Positions 1 through 9,745 of a stretch of 64,000 bases of DNA are shown here, piece by piece. The position numbers were made by a program, and so were the translations under genes. Every line of letters starts with the position of its first letter. The stretch's first letter is position 1. The notes under the pieces are model-generated. The model did not search any database and had not been told where the DNA came from. It worked only from the letters and a program-made list of their open reading frames with translations. This DNA comes from an uncultured Bacteroidales bacterium (GTDB taxonomy: Bacteria; Bacteroidota; Bacteroidia; Bacteroidales; Paludibacteraceae). The stretch covers positions 62,001-126,000 of the forward strand of contig CAKULK010000001.1 in the NCBI GenBank assembly GCA_934667275.1. The letters are read 5' to 3'.

Positions 1-268
1 CAAGGTGAATGCCACCCGTGATGACGAACAGCGACAGCAGCAGCACAATAAACGGGACGTAGTCAAAAAACAACTGGTGCTCCAACTCGTGCACCATGCC
101 GCCCATGATGAGACATACGGCGGTCGGCACGCCCAATAAAAGGGATACCAGCAGTTTGTTGGCGTTCTTCTCCCAAAACTTCTCCGCAACCAGCGGGCCG
201 ATAGCAATCATGAGTAGCATGACCGCAAACGGAATCATGCTCCATGCGCTATGAATAAATTGTTCCAT
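1..268 (-). CDS. Ion transporter, CitMHS_2/sodium:proton antiporter-like (partial, N-terminus)
   Basis: The first 89 residues are present; the gene runs off the left edge. Translation from the ATG at 268 gives a hydrophobic N-terminus (MEQFIHSAWSMIPFAVMLLM) followed by a short polar stretch and two more membrane segments, including FDYVPFIVLLLSLFVITGG. This matches my recollection of the Bacteroidota family annotated as sodium:proton antiporter or putative citrate transporter, an inner-membrane carrier. The gene lies 66 nt downstream of lepA on the same strand and no clear promoter is visible between them, so the two may be co-transcribed. The ion specificity cannot be judged from this fragment. 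Confidence 0.75.
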   Translation of the reverse strand, partial: MEQFIHSAWSMIPFAVMLLMIAIGPLVAEKFWEKNANKLLVSLLLGVPTAVCLIMGGMVHELEHQLFFDYVPFIVLLLSLFVITGGIHL

Positions 269-334
269 GTAGTTTTTGTTTTAGGTCTTATACTTTTATA
301 TTATGGATATTCTATCTGTTTGAGCACAAGGATA

Positions 335-2110
335 TTAGTCCAACTTCAAGACTGCAAGAAACGCTTTCTGCGGCACTTCCACGTTGCCTATCTGCTTCAT
401 GCGCTTTTTGCCCTTTTTCTGTTTCTCCAGCAACTTGCGCTTACGGCTCACATCGCCGCCGTAGCACTTGGCAAGCACGTCTTTGCGCACCTGCTTCACG
501 GTTTCGCGGGCTATAATCTTCGCCCCAATGGCAGCCTGAATGGCTATGTCGAACTGCTGGCGGGGCAGCAACTCCTTGAGTTTCTCGCACATACGGCGTC
601 CGAAATCCACGGCATTGTCGCGGTGGGTGAGTGTAGAGAGCGCATCCACTTGCTCGCCGTTGAGCAGTATATCCAACTTCACAAGGTTCGACGGGCGGAA
701 GCCGTTCTGGTGCCAGTCGAATGACGCGTAACCCTTTGATATAGACTTGAGTTTGTCGTAGAAGTCGATGACAATCTCGCCTAACGGCATGTCGAAATAC
801 AACTCCATACGGTTGCCCGAGATGTACTCCTGCTTCACCAGTTCGCCACGTTTCGAGAGGCACAGCGTCATGATGGGTCCGATAAAGTTGCTCGTTGTGA
901 TGATGCTCGCGCGGATATACGGCTCCTCAATATGGTCAATCAGCGTGAGGTCGGGCATTCCCGCAGGGTTGTGCACCTCAATCATGCCGCCGTCTTTGGT
1001 GTACACGTTGTAACTTACGTTGGGCACCGTCGTGATGACGTCCATGTCAAACTCGCGGTCCAGCCGCTCTTGCACAATCTCCATGTGCAGCAGTCCGAGG
1101 AACCCGCAGCGGAAGCCGAAGCCGAGTGCGACAGAAGATTCGGGAGTGAACGTGAGGGCGGCATCGTTCAGTTGCAGTTTCTCCAAAGACGCCCTGAGGT
1201 CCTCATAGTCCTCAGCTTCAATGGGATACACGCCCGCAAATACCATTGATTTTGCCTCCTCGAAGCCCGCAATCGCCTTGTCGCAGGGGCGCGCCACATG
1301 GGTAATCGTGTCACCCACCTTCACTTCGGCGGATGTCTTGATGCCTGAAATGATGTACCCCACATTGCCCGCCGAGATGCTCTCCGTGGGCTGCATGCTG
1401 AGTTTCAGCACACCAATCTCATCGGCATCATACTCCTTGCCCGTGTTGAAAAACCGCACGCGGTCGCCCGTGTGCATCGTGCCGTTCACCACCTTGAAAT
1501 ACGCGATGATGCCGCGGAAACTGTTGAATACAGAGTCGAATACTAGGCATTGCAGCGGTGCATTGGGGTCGCCCTGTGGTGCGGGGATACGCTCCACGAT
1601 GGCGTCCAGTATCGCGGGCACACCGTCGCCCGTCTTGGCAGAGCAGCGCAGAATGTCTTCGCGTTTGCAACCCAGCAGGTCGATAATCTCGTCCTCCACC
1701 ATCTCCGGCATCGCCGAATCCATGTCGCACTTGTTCATCACGGGTATGATTTCCAAGTCATGCTCCAACGCCATATATAGGTTGCTAATCGTCTGAGCTT
1801 GAACACCTTGCGAGGCGTCCACTACCAACAACGCGCCCTCGCACGCCGCTATCGAGCGGCTCACTTCGTATGAGAAGTCCACGTGCCCCGGAGTATCAAT
1901 CAGGTTCAGCGTGTAGCCCTTGTATTGCATCTGGATGGCGTGACTCTTGATGGTGATACCGCGTTCTTTCTCGAGGTCCATGTCGTCAAGAACTTGGTTC
2001 TCCATCTCGCGTTTGTCCACCGTCTGGGTGAGTTCAATCATACGGTCCGCCAGCGTGGACTTGCCGTGGTCGATGTGTGCTATGATGCAAAAGTTGCGTA
2101 TTTTATCCAT
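335..2110 (-). CDS. lepA: Elongation factor 4 (LepA), ribosomal back-translocase GTPase
   Basis: Translational GTPase that acts on the elongating ribosome. From the ATG at 2110 the protein is 591 residues, close to the usual size of about 600. The P-loop AHIDHGKST is at residues 11-19, the G3 motif DTPGH at 72-76 and the G4 motif NKCD near 128. The LepA-specific C-terminal region is complete and ends [10 protein letters not shown]. The frame is open up to 2233, but a promoter -7 element lies at 2157-2164, so transcription should begin near 2152 and the start at 2110 is preferred. The product begins [14 protein letters not shown], as is typical of the family. Confidence 0.97.
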   Translation of the reverse strand: MDKIRNFCIIAHIDHGKSTLADRMIELTQTVDKREMENQVLDDMDLEKERGITIKSHAIQMQYKGYTLNLIDTPGHVDFSYEVSRSIAACEGALLVVDASQGVQAQTISNLYMALEHDLEIIPVMNKCDMDSAMPEMVEDEIIDLLGCKREDILRCSAKTGDGVPAILDAIVERIPAPQGDPNAPLQCLVFDSVFNSFRGIIAYFKVVNGTMHTGDRVRFFNTGKEYDADEIGVLKLSMQPTESISAGNVGYIISGIKTSAEVKVGDTITHVARPCDKAIAGFEEAKSMVFAGVYPIEAEDYEDLRASLEKLQLNDAALTFTPESSVALGFGFRCGFLGLLHMEIVQERLDREFDMDVITTVPNVSYNVYTKDGGMIEVHNPAGMPDLTLIDHIEEPYIRASIITTSNFIGPIMTLCLSKRGELVKQEYISGNRMELYFDMPLGEIVIDFYDKLKSISKGYASFDWHQNGFRPSNLVKLDILLNGEQVDALSTLTHRDNAVDFGRRMCEKLKELLPRQQFDIAIQAAIGAKIIARETVKQVRKDVLAKCYGGDVSRKRKLLEKQKKGKKRMKQIGNVEVPQKAFLAVLKLD

Positions 2111-2156
2111 AATTTCGTTGTCTCCGTGCTCGGAACGTAAAGGCACAATTTCCGTG

Positions 2157-2188
2157 CAAAGGTAATACTTTTTCCCGAAATCTGCAAG
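2157..2188 (-). promoter_or_regulatory. Promoter of lepA
   Basis: On the minus strand CTTG (2185-2188), 20 bp, then TACCTTTG (2157-2164). This matches the Bacteroidota primary-sigma pattern and places the transcript start about 40 nt before the lepA ATG. Confidence 0.75.
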
Positions 2189-2303
2189 GAGTTTTCCAGC
2201 AAAATCCGCGCCAAAACAAATCTCCTCCTGCATTTTGTTCGCAGAATCAACCTCTCACTATCCAAATTGCACATCTTTCGCCTCGTGTCCGCCGTCTGCT
2301 CCC

Positions 2304-2358
2304 ATCGGTACTTCATCGGTACTTCATCGGAACTTCATCGGAACTTCATCGGTACTTC
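2304..2358. repeat. Five tandem 11-bp repeats (ATCGGTACTTC)
   Basis: Five consecutive 11-bp units; units 1, 2 and 5 read ATCGGTACTTC and units 3 and 4 read ATCGGAACTTC. They lie between lepA and the terminator of the small gene at 2429. A four-unit copy of the same repeat lies at 33159-33202. Confidence 0.95.
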
Positions 2359-2397
2359 GCGCAGAGGATATACTGACCTTGCTGATTATATAGGGAA

Positions 2398-2427
2398 TAA
2401 AAAAGCGCACTCTCGTGCGCCTTTTTT
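2398..2427. terminator. Bidirectional intrinsic terminator
   Basis: Perfect hairpin GCGCAC-TCTC-GTGCGC (2405-2420) flanked by an A-run on one side and CTTTTTT on the other. On the minus strand it lies immediately after the stop of the gene at 2429-2782. Confidence 0.85.
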
Positions 2428-2428
2428 C

Positions 2429-2782
2429 TCATTTTGCCAACTCTCGTTTGATGTAGTCCCACAATCGTCGTGGTACATAGGCATGTCCTCGGGCGTCTTT
2501 CACGTGTTGGTGCTTGCTGGCCTCCTGCAGAGCCGCAACATGTTTCTGTTCCCACTTGGCACGTTGTGCGGGGTCGTGGTATATGGCTTGGGCTTTTGCC
2601 ATCAGGTCGGCGAACTGCTGTACCGATGGCTTTTGTTGCATCATCTGTTTCTCTTTTGGGGAGTATCGGGGCTTTCTGCACAATGAGGCGTAGCCGGGTC
2701 TGTCTTTCAACGGACGCAACCAATGGTCCTTGTCCACGCTGCCGCCGATGGAACTCAAATAATCTGCTACTTTTACAATCAT
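2429..2782 (-). CDS. Small conserved-looking hypothetical protein
   Basis: 117 residues, highly basic, no signal peptide and no membrane segment. I do not recognise the family. It looks like a real gene because it follows the YfhO-like gene by 23 nt on the same strand, is closed by a strong terminator 2 nt after its stop, and has a normal soluble composition with a central helical stretch rich in Gln, Ala and Lys (residues about 45-95) and a C-terminus RRLWDYIKRELAK. The pattern is compatible with a small nucleic-acid- or ribosome-associated protein, but no motif supports a specific role. Confidence 0.7.
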   Translation of the reverse strand: MIVKVADYLSSIGGSVDKDHWLRPLKDRPGYASLCRKPRYSPKEKQMMQQKPSVQQFADLMAKAQAIYHDPAQRAKWEQKHVAALQEASKHQHVKDARGHAYVPRRLWDYIKRELAK

Positions 2783-2805
2783 AAATTGGTGTTGTTTTTA
2801 AGGAA

Positions 2806-5409
2806 TTAACAAGCGGAAACTGTTTTCTTGCGGCGATATATCTGCACACCTGCCACGCCACATAGGGTGAGGATGAAGATGCCGAAGCAGACCATGGAGA
2901 GGATATTGCCTTTGCGGACACTGTCGGGGTTGAAAATCATTGCCAAACGGTGTGTTCCTGCGGGAATAACTGCCGCGCGGAGCATATAGTTGGCGCGTGC
3001 AATGGGTAGTTCCACATCGGGGGTGCCGTCTTTGTCTAACAGGTATAGTTTCCAACCGTGCGGGTAATAGATTTCCGAGAAGACGGCTATCTTATTCTGT
3101 TCGTTTTGAGCCAGATAGTCAAGACGATTGGGGGCATAGTGGGTCAGTTCTATCTTGTCTTCGTCGTATGCCATGAGGGGGGCAATATCGGGGATGTCCA
3201 CATCTAATTTGTCGGCAAACGATTTATCGACGACTGCCATGTTTCGGAGATTGAGTTTTTTCAAAGCGGCAATCTCATCATTGGCATTGTCCACTACTTG
3301 CAGGTCGTTCACAAACCAGCAGTTGCCCATAGCGTATGGATTTTCCACTGGCACTTGTTGCCCGTTTTGCAGTGGCACGATGGCATATTTCATATTGAGC
3401 ATATTCAGCACGGGGAAGATACTGTCGCCGTTGCATGACTGTTGGAAACCATGGGTTTGCGAGATGGCTTGCATCAGCGGGTTCATCTCGGGCGCAATAT
3501 GCACGTCAATCAAGTCTTGGTAACGGCGCAGTTTGGCTGCTGAATAGCCGCCGATTGACTTGAGGTAGTATGATGTTCGTGCCTCGTTGAAGGTATTGGT
3601 GGCGAGATTCAGCACGCGGAAATGGCTGCCGTCTTGTAGCAGTTCTTCTTCATGGGGCAACATCTTGAACGCTTTGTCGCGGTCTTTGCGTGAAACGAAA
3701 ATGCTGTCGTTGCAGAAACGTTTGTCCACTGTCCACATATCGGCTATTGTCAGCACCGTCAGGGCGATGCCGTAGTAGAGGTTGAGGTTGTGCACTTCTT
3801 GTCTGTTGTAGCGTATGTATGCGTAGGCAAACACAGCCCCTGCGCCGAGCAATACGAAGAGCAGCGAACGCCATGCGTCACTCTTGATGAGGGCGGTACG
3901 TTGGTCTAAAATGGCGTCGTAAATCTGTTGCCCTACTTGCCCTTTCCACTGGGCGTCGTAGGAGGAAGTGACGTCAATACTGCTGCTCAGCAAAGCCACA
4001 AGCAGACAAATGCCTCCTGTAATGCCGCCTGCGATGAAAATGCTGTTGCGCACGCGCTTCCACGAAAGGGTGCCGTCGGCAATGGCTTTCAATGCCAGAA
4101 ATCCGAGCAATGGCATCGTGATTTCTGCCACGATGAGAATACTTTCTACCGCGCGGAACTTGTTATAAACAGGGAAATACTTGAAAAACAACTCGGTAAG
4201 AGACATGAAGTTGTGTCCCCATGCAAGTGCTACCGAGAACAGTGTGGCTACGAGCAATGCCCATTTGTAGGGTCCGCTTGCAATCAGTAATCCCAATAGG
4301 AATAGGAAACAGACAATGGCACCCATATATACGGGACCGCTGGTGAAGGCTTTCTCTCCCCGATAGGTTGGGGCACTCTGGCAGAACTGTTTTGCTTGGC
4401 GTGCGGGAACGCCCATCTTCTTGAGGTCTTGCTCCAATTGGGAGTCTGCACCGAGATTGTAACCGCTGGCACCGCCCATATAGTTCGGAATCAGGAATGT
4501 CATGGTCTCGTCAATACCATAACTCCATGCTGTGGCGTAGTCAAGGTCGAGACCTTTGGTCTTGTTGCTCGTATCTGTGTCTTTGGCAAGGTCTGAGTGT
4601 CCGCCACGCATGGTCTCGGCAGCATATTCTTGGTTTACAAACACATTGGCACTACCCATACCCATACCCACGGCGAACGAGATAAAGAAAACTGCGGTGG
4701 CAATACCGAAATGTTTCCATTCTTTGGCTTTTGCAGCAATGGCGAGTTCGGCAAAGAAGAATATGCCTATCATCATACATATATAATAGGACATCTGCGG
4801 GTGCAGGAAGAATCCGATATAGGTAAAGAACATCACAAGCAATGCGCCCCAACCGTATTGTTTGCGGTAAGTCAGCAGAAAACCTGCTACTACAAGGGTC
4901 ATCCACGTGATTGAGTAGCACTTGCCGCCGTGGGATGCGGCGATAATCACAAAGAAATAACTCGACAATGCAATGGCAAATGCACCTGCCATACTGAGCC
5001 ATTTATCCACATTGAATGCCCTGAGCAACAGAAAAAATGCGCACAAGTAGAATAGGAAAACAAAGAATGCCGTGTGGTTGCCCCACGCTCCCAGACCGAA
5101 AAACCATTTGAATGGGCGAAGAATCTTGTCAATGGTGAAACCGCCGTTGCCGCCTATTTGGTAGTTGGGCATACCTGAAAACATGGAGCCGGTCCAGAAA
5201 GAGTAGTCCCCTGTGGATTTATGGTACTCCATACTTTCGTGTACTGCCGCGGAACCACTGACGCCGTCTGCGGAATAGACTACCTTACCTTGCAGCGAAG
5301 GCCAGAAGTACATAGCGGCTGCCACCACAAACACTACCAACACCACCGCATTAGGCAGCAGGCACTTTCCCCACTGTTTCAGTGTATCCGAAAAAGATTG
5401 CTTGTTCAT
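2806..5409 (-). CDS. YfhO-family polytopic membrane protein
   Basis: 867 residues from the ATG at 5409. The first membrane segment is near residues 20-37, followed by about ten more hydrophobic segments through residue 560, a soluble region around 570-830, and a final membrane segment just before a basic tail YRRKKTV. This architecture is that of the YfhO family (PF09586), GT-C-like membrane proteins linked in Firmicutes to glycosylation of lipoteichoic acid or other surface polymers; the substrate in Bacteroidota is unknown. The start is fixed by a promoter at 5458-5489 that would exclude a further-upstream ATG at 5460. It is divergent from mltG. Confidence 0.88.
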   Translation of the reverse strand: MNKQSFSDTLKQWGKCLLPNAVVLVVFVVAAAMYFWPSLQGKVVYSADGVSGSAAVHESMEYHKSTGDYSFWTGSMFSGMPNYQIGGNGGFTIDKILRPFKWFFGLGAWGNHTAFFVFLFYLCAFFLLLRAFNVDKWLSMAGAFAIALSSYFFVIIAASHGGKCYSITWMTLVVAGFLLTYRKQYGWGALLVMFFTYIGFFLHPQMSYYICMMIGIFFFAELAIAAKAKEWKHFGIATAVFFISFAVGMGMGSANVFVNQEYAAETMRGGHSDLAKDTDTSNKTKGLDLDYATAWSYGIDETMTFLIPNYMGGASGYNLGADSQLEQDLKKMGVPARQAKQFCQSAPTYRGEKAFTSGPVYMGAIVCFLFLLGLLIASGPYKWALLVATLFSVALAWGHNFMSLTELFFKYFPVYNKFRAVESILIVAEITMPLLGFLALKAIADGTLSWKRVRNSIFIAGGITGGICLLVALLSSSIDVTSSYDAQWKGQVGQQIYDAILDQRTALIKSDAWRSLLFVLLGAGAVFAYAYIRYNRQEVHNLNLYYGIALTVLTIADMWTVDKRFCNDSIFVSRKDRDKAFKMLPHEEELLQDGSHFRVLNLATNTFNEARTSYYLKSIGGYSAAKLRRYQDLIDVHIAPEMNPLMQAISQTHGFQQSCNGDSIFPVLNMLNMKYAIVPLQNGQQVPVENPYAMGNCWFVNDLQVVDNANDEIAALKKLNLRNMAVVDKSFADKLDVDIPDIAPLMAYDEDKIELTHYAPNRLDYLAQNEQNKIAVFSEIYYPHGWKLYLLDKDGTPDVELPIARANYMLRAAVIPAGTHRLAMIFNPDSVRKGNILSMVCFGIFILTLCGVAGVQIYRRKKTVSAC

Positions 5410-5457
5410 TGTCTTGTTATCTTGTTTTCTACATTGTTTGATGTTGAAATCAACTTG

Positions 5458-5489
5458 CAAAGGTACATAAAAAAACTGAACAATGCAAA
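5458..5489 (-). promoter_or_regulatory. Promoter of the YfhO-like gene
   Basis: Minus strand TTTG (5486-5489), 20 bp, TACCTTTG (5458-5465). It is back-to-back with the mltG promoter, with 27 bp between the two -33 elements. Confidence 0.85.
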
Positions 5490-5516
5490 TGCACTATCTG
5501 TTCAATATGCGATTTA

Positions 5517-5548
5517 TTTGGCGGAATGAATATTTAGTTGTACTTTTG
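5517..5548 (+). promoter_or_regulatory. Promoter of mltG
   Basis: Plus strand TTTG (5517-5520), 20 bp, TACTTTTG (5541-5548). The implied transcript start leaves a leader of only about 10-20 nt before the ATG codons at 5566 and 5572. Confidence 0.85.
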
Positions 5549-5565
5549 TACCGTAAATGTGATAG

Positions 5566-6621
5566 ATGGAAATGAATAAAAAGAAAAGAAAGACAATCAC
5601 GATCATCGTATCTGTATGTGTGGCACTCTTATTGGTGGTGGCAGGAGTTTGCGTGGAGCAATACTACCGTTTGGAGGTGTGTAATTTCACTTCTCTTGAT
5701 GGTGAGGGACATGGTTACTATGTGTATCCGAATGCGACGGCAGACTCGTTGTTCAATCTTATGCAGGTGGACTATAAGGTCGGCTCGGAGATGGCATTCC
5801 GTTTGCATGCGCGTCACATGCTCTACCGGCATCCTAAGGCCGGTTACTACCACTTCCCTGCACGCATTGGAGATAAACACTTGATACGCCGCTTGCAATT
5901 GGGAGAGCAAACGCCTGTTCGTCTTTCTTTCACTCAAAGTGTGCGTACGCCTGCTCAACTGGCACATGTACTTGACAAGCAGTTGCTGTTAGACTCAACG
6001 TCGGTGAAAGTGCGTCTTGACTCTGCGGAGTATGTAGGCAAATATGGTATGAAACTGGAGACAGCGGTATGTCTCTTTATTCCGAACACGTATGAGGTAT
6101 ATTGGACTATCACGCCCGACCAATTGTTTGATAGAATGTATAAGGAGTACCGACGCTATTGGAATGACACTCGTCTTTCCAAAGCGCAGGCACTCGGACT
6201 GACTCCTACAGAAGTGGCAACTATTGCATCCATCATTGAGTCTGAAACCAACAAGGCTTCTGAATATCCGACTATTGCATCTATTTATCTCAATCGTCTG
6301 CAAAAAGGCATACCGCTACAGGCTTGTCCTACAGTGATTTATGCTGTGGGAGACTTCTCTATGCGGCGCGTACTCAAGCGTCATTTGGCAATAGATTCAC
6401 CATACAACACCTATAAATATAGAGGACTGCCACCCGGACCTATACGTCTTGCACGTGCGTCCGTGATGGATGCTGTGTTGGATGCGCCAAAGACCAATTA
6501 CCTCTATATGTGTGCCAATCCTGACTTTTCGGGTACGCATATCTTCTCCTCGTCCTACTCACAACATTCCGCTACGGCACGTCGTTATCAGCAAGAACTG
6601 AACAAACGCAAGATACAGTAA
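5566..6621 (+). CDS. mltG: Endolytic murein transglycosylase MltG
   Basis: Cleaves nascent peptidoglycan strands at the inner membrane to set glycan chain length. The protein has 351 residues, a lysine-rich cytoplasmic start, one membrane segment (about residues 11-30), and then the periplasmic YceG-like domain. The catalytic glutamate lies in IASIIESETNK (E225 counted from 5566), followed by the family signatures YPTIASIYLNRL and SPYNTYKYRGLPPGPI. The start could equally be the ATG at 5572. It is convergent with the phosphate transporter gene, only 13 nt apart. Confidence 0.96.
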   Translation: MEMNKKKRKTITIIVSVCVALLLVVAGVCVEQYYRLEVCNFTSLDGEGHGYYVYPNATADSLFNLMQVDYKVGSEMAFRLHARHMLYRHPKAGYYHFPARIGDKHLIRRLQLGEQTPVRLSFTQSVRTPAQLAHVLDKQLLLDSTSVKVRLDSAEYVGKYGMKLETAVCLFIPNTYEVYWTITPDQLFDRMYKEYRRYWNDTRLSKAQALGLTPTEVATIASIIESETNKASEYPTIASIYLNRLQKGIPLQACPTVIYAVGDFSMRRVLKRHLAIDSPYNTYKYRGLPPGPIRLARASVMDAVLDAPKTNYLYMCANPDFSGTHIFSSSYSQHSATARRYQQELNKRKIQ

Positions 6622-6634
6622 ATCAATTTGCTAC

Positions 6635-8890
6635 CTATTGTTGGAAGTGATTGTATGCTCTCAGGTAGTGCCGCAGTTCCGATAATAGTTGCTGTGACTC
6701 TTGCAGGATATTCATATAGAGCCATGCCGTTTGCTGCGGCAGAGCGTGGTTGTCGTCTGCTGTCATTGTGGTGAGACGGTCGAGATGTTTCTTGCGTAGG
6801 GCGGACAGTTGGGTCTTATATGCTTCAATATTTGCAGATAATTGCTTTATGTCTTCTTCGGGCTCCTGATAGGTGTGTATTGCTTTGTCAAAGAAACCGA
6901 TAGTCTGGTCTGCTACGATGCCCAATTCACACCGAAGGTCTTCAGGTAGCGGACTGAAACCGTTATCCAAGTGTTCGTAGCATGGCACGGCGATACGCCT
7001 TAATCCATAGAGCATTTGCTCTCCGGCATTAGAACCGATATGGAACCATGTGTTCTTCTCTAAGGCCAATGTCGGGTTGATGCTACGCAGACCTACTAAC
7101 TCTCGAGAGCGCAGTTTGCGTTTCCAAAGTTGTATGTCTTTCAATTGTTTGCATGTATGCTTGAGTCCGTGCAGGTCTTCGTTGCCTATTTGTTGGCAAG
7201 TCTGTGCATACAGTTTCTTGGTCTCACTGAGAATATAAGCCGTACCCAAGCGGTGCAGACACTTGAGCATACGCCATTTGTCTTCTTCGGTGCGGGCAAT
7301 TTGCAGTTGTTGGTAACATTCGTCCAAAGCAGTTTGTTGTTCATCAGGTTGTGCCGTTTTGTGTAGCCCGTGCCATAGGGCGAAAATGACAACCACTACC
7401 AAAATGCCTATCATCACGAAGCCTCCCCAATAGCATAGCAAGCACACGATACCTGCTGCCACAAAGGCTATTGCTGCCGTCATGAACCAACCTCCAATAA
7501 CAGATAATACACCTGTAATACGATATACTGCGGATTCCCTCGTCCAAGCACGGTCAGCCAGTGACGTACCCATAGCCACGATGAAAGTGATGTATGTGGT
7601 GGATAAAGGTAACTTCAACGATGTCCCCATAATAATCAGTAGTCCTCCCAACACGAGGTTTACGGAAGCACGAATGAGGTCAAAAGCGGCCCCGTCTTCC
7701 AATATCGCTTCTTGCGTGTTGAAGCGTGCGTCCACCCAACGCACTACAGATTTGGGCATTATGGAAGATACCGCATTAGAGAAATGCTGCGCACTGCGTA
7801 CAATGCTTTTGGCAACACGACTGCCGCCGAACATCTCATCGCCTTCTGCCTGACGGCTGAGGTTTACCGAGGTCTGCACTACGCGTTGTGCTTTGGACGA
7901 TTTGACTAATGCAAGCACCATGATAAAGCCTGATGCCAAGAGGAAATAGACAGGAGTATTGGCAGGGGCATTGAGTGCCTCCATAGTGTATGTGCTTGCA
8001 TCAGTGGAGTGCGCGGCAAAGTCGGTGTATGTGGAGAGTGCTGCCAACGGAACGCCTACGAAGTTCACAAGGTCGTTACTGGCAAAAGCCATTGCAAGGG
8101 CAAAGGTGCCAAAGAGAACAATTATTTTGAACACGTTGACGTGTATCAGGTAGAGTATTTCCATTAATATGCAACTGACGATGAATATAGCGGTAATGAA
8201 TATGGCGGTATGGGCATTTACCCAACCGGTGATGGCTGCGGGTATCACAGGGCTGTTGGCTACCACTTTGACCAATACAAAATAGAGAATGGCGGTGATG
8301 CTGATACCTCCGAACAGGCCAATGAACCATTTGAGACGTGGTGTGTAGTTGAATGTGAACAGCAGTCGCGTGAGCCATTGTACCACAGTGCCGACAATGA
8401 AAGCAATGCCCACAGACAGAAAGATACCCAAGATAACCTCTAAGGCCTTGCTTGTGTTGAGAAGTTCAGAGAATGTGAGAAGCCCTGTGGTATCCGTGGC
8501 AATCTTCATACAAGAGAGGCAGAATGTGCCTCCAAGTAGTTCGAAAACCAAAGATACAGTAGTGGAAGTTGGCATTCCCATAGAGTTGAAGAGGTCTAAC
8601 AAGAGTACATCCGTCAACATGACAGCCATGAAGATACACATCAGTTCCTTTGCTGTGAATTGCTCGGGGCGAAAGATTCCGTGTCGCGCAATATCCATCA
8701 TGCCATTGCTGATGGCTGCGCCAATAAAGACCCCCAGTGCGGCTACTAAAATGATGGTCTTGAACTTGGCAGCCTTACTGCCAATGGCGGAGTTGAGAAA
8801 ATTAACGGCATCGTTGCTGACTCCTACCCATAAGTCGATGATTGCCAATGCAAAAAGGAAGACAATCACTACTAAATACATTGTATTCAT
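6635..8890 (-). CDS. Pit-type inorganic phosphate transporter with C-terminal PhoU-like domain
   Basis: Low-affinity phosphate permease of the inner membrane (PiT/PHO4 family). The two family signature repeats are GVSNDAVNFLNSAIG (about residues 23-37) and FASNDLVNFVG in the second half. About 530 residues of membrane domain are followed by a soluble helical C-terminal domain of about 210 residues, which resembles a PhoU-like regulatory domain. The total of 751 residues is as I recall for Bacteroidota members. A -7 element TACTTTTG lies at 8916-8923 on the minus strand, but its -33 partner is poor. It is divergent from the two-component system at 9037, so control by that pair is plausible. 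Confidence 0.88.
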   Translation of the reverse strand: MNTMYLVVIVFLFALAIIDLWVGVSNDAVNFLNSAIGSKAAKFKTIILVAALGVFIGAAISNGMMDIARHGIFRPEQFTAKELMCIFMAVMLTDVLLLDLFNSMGMPTSTTVSLVFELLGGTFCLSCMKIATDTTGLLTFSELLNTSKALEVILGIFLSVGIAFIVGTVVQWLTRLLFTFNYTPRLKWFIGLFGGISITAILYFVLVKVVANSPVIPAAITGWVNAHTAIFITAIFIVSCILMEILYLIHVNVFKIIVLFGTFALAMAFASNDLVNFVGVPLAALSTYTDFAAHSTDASTYTMEALNAPANTPVYFLLASGFIMVLALVKSSKAQRVVQTSVNLSRQAEGDEMFGGSRVAKSIVRSAQHFSNAVSSIMPKSVVRWVDARFNTQEAILEDGAAFDLIRASVNLVLGGLLIIMGTSLKLPLSTTYITFIVAMGTSLADRAWTRESAVYRITGVLSVIGGWFMTAAIAFVAAGIVCLLCYWGGFVMIGILVVVVIFALWHGLHKTAQPDEQQTALDECYQQLQIARTEEDKWRMLKCLHRLGTAYILSETKKLYAQTCQQIGNEDLHGLKHTCKQLKDIQLWKRKLRSRELVGLRSINPTLALEKNTWFHIGSNAGEQMLYGLRRIAVPCYEHLDNGFSPLPEDLRCELGIVADQTIGFFDKAIHTYQEPEEDIKQLSANIEAYKTQLSALRKKHLDRLTTMTADDNHALPQQTAWLYMNILQESQQLLSELRHYLRAYNHFQQ

Positions 8891-8985
8891 ATTCTGTTTA
8901 CTCTAAAAATCGCTGCAAAAGTATGAAGGATTTGTTGCGTAGTTGTGTAGAAATTGTGAAGAAAATATGAAGAACCTATAGCCTT

Positions 8986-9016
8986 TTTGTCAATTCGGAA
9001 AAAAGCAGTACCTTTG
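8986..9016 (+). promoter_or_regulatory. Promoter of the response regulator gene
   Basis: TTTG (8986-8989), 19 bp, TACCTTTG (9009-9016). The -7 element covers the GTG at 9016, so translation must begin downstream, at the ATG at 9037. Confidence 0.85.
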
Positions 9017-9036
9017 TGGCACTTATTGATGAGAAT

Positions 9037-9714
9037 ATGCAGCGAATACTGATAGTGGACGATGAAGACGATATTTGCATGATATTGTCGTATAGTCTGC
9101 AACAAGCAGGTTATGAAGTGGTTACCGCCCATTCGGCAGAAGAAGCACTGCCCCTTGTGGCGGCACAATCGTTTCAGTTATTGTTGCTTGACATCATGAT
9201 GGACGGTATGTCGGGAGTGGAGATGGTGCGCTATATGAAAGAGCAGAAAATGCTCACTATGCCCGTAATTTTCCTGACGGCGTTGAGCGACGAGGGGAGT
9301 ATATTGCAAGGCTTTCAGTTGGGCGCAGATGACTATATTGCCAAGCCTTTCCATATCAAGGAAGTGCTCGCTCGCGTGGCTGCCGTGCTGAAACGTACAG
9401 CGCAACAAGCAGATACACAATGCGATGTACTCCAATTTGAGGGTATTTGCTTGGATATGCAAGACCGCTCCCTGATGGTGGATGGTGAACCGGTAAGCGT
9501 CACCCGTAAGGAGTTGGAACTACTCTGTTACCTGCTCCGCAATCGGGGTAAAGTGCTGTCGCGCAATCAGTTATTAGAGACTGTATGGGCAGATGGCGGC
9601 AGTTATGTGCTGGAACGCACGGTGGACGTGCATATCACACATCTGCGTAAGAAATTGGGGCAATATGGGGCACGTATCATTACGAAATCGGGGTACGGAT
9701 ATATGTTTAAGTGA
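9037..9714 (+). CDS. OmpR/PhoB-family response regulator
   Basis: 225 residues. The receiver domain has the acidic pocket D8-D9, the phospho-acceptor D52 in LLLLDIMMDG, T81 and K103, followed by an OmpR-type winged-helix DNA-binding domain (about residues 130-225, with HITHLRKKLG and the terminal GYGYMFK). It forms a pair with the kinase gene 31 nt downstream. The divergent phosphate transporter suggests a PhoB-like role, but no PHO-box was identified, so this is only an inference. Confidence 0.93.
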   Translation: MQRILIVDDEDDICMILSYSLQQAGYEVVTAHSAEEALPLVAAQSFQLLLLDIMMDGMSGVEMVRYMKEQKMLTMPVIFLTALSDEGSILQGFQLGADDYIAKPFHIKEVLARVAAVLKRTAQQADTQCDVLQFEGICLDMQDRSLMVDGEPVSVTRKELELLCYLLRNRGKVLSRNQLLETVWADGGSYVLERTVDVHITHLRKKLGQYGARIITKSGYGYMFK

Positions 9715-9745
9715 TTGGTAAAGAATATAGATTAAGTAGCAGTAT

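Noticed and set aside
2304..2358. Possible CRISPR array
   Set aside because: The units are 11 bp, contiguous and without spacers, and no cas gene is present in the window.
9016..9036. GTG start of the response regulator
   Set aside because: The codon overlaps the promoter -7 element, so it would lie at or before the transcription start.
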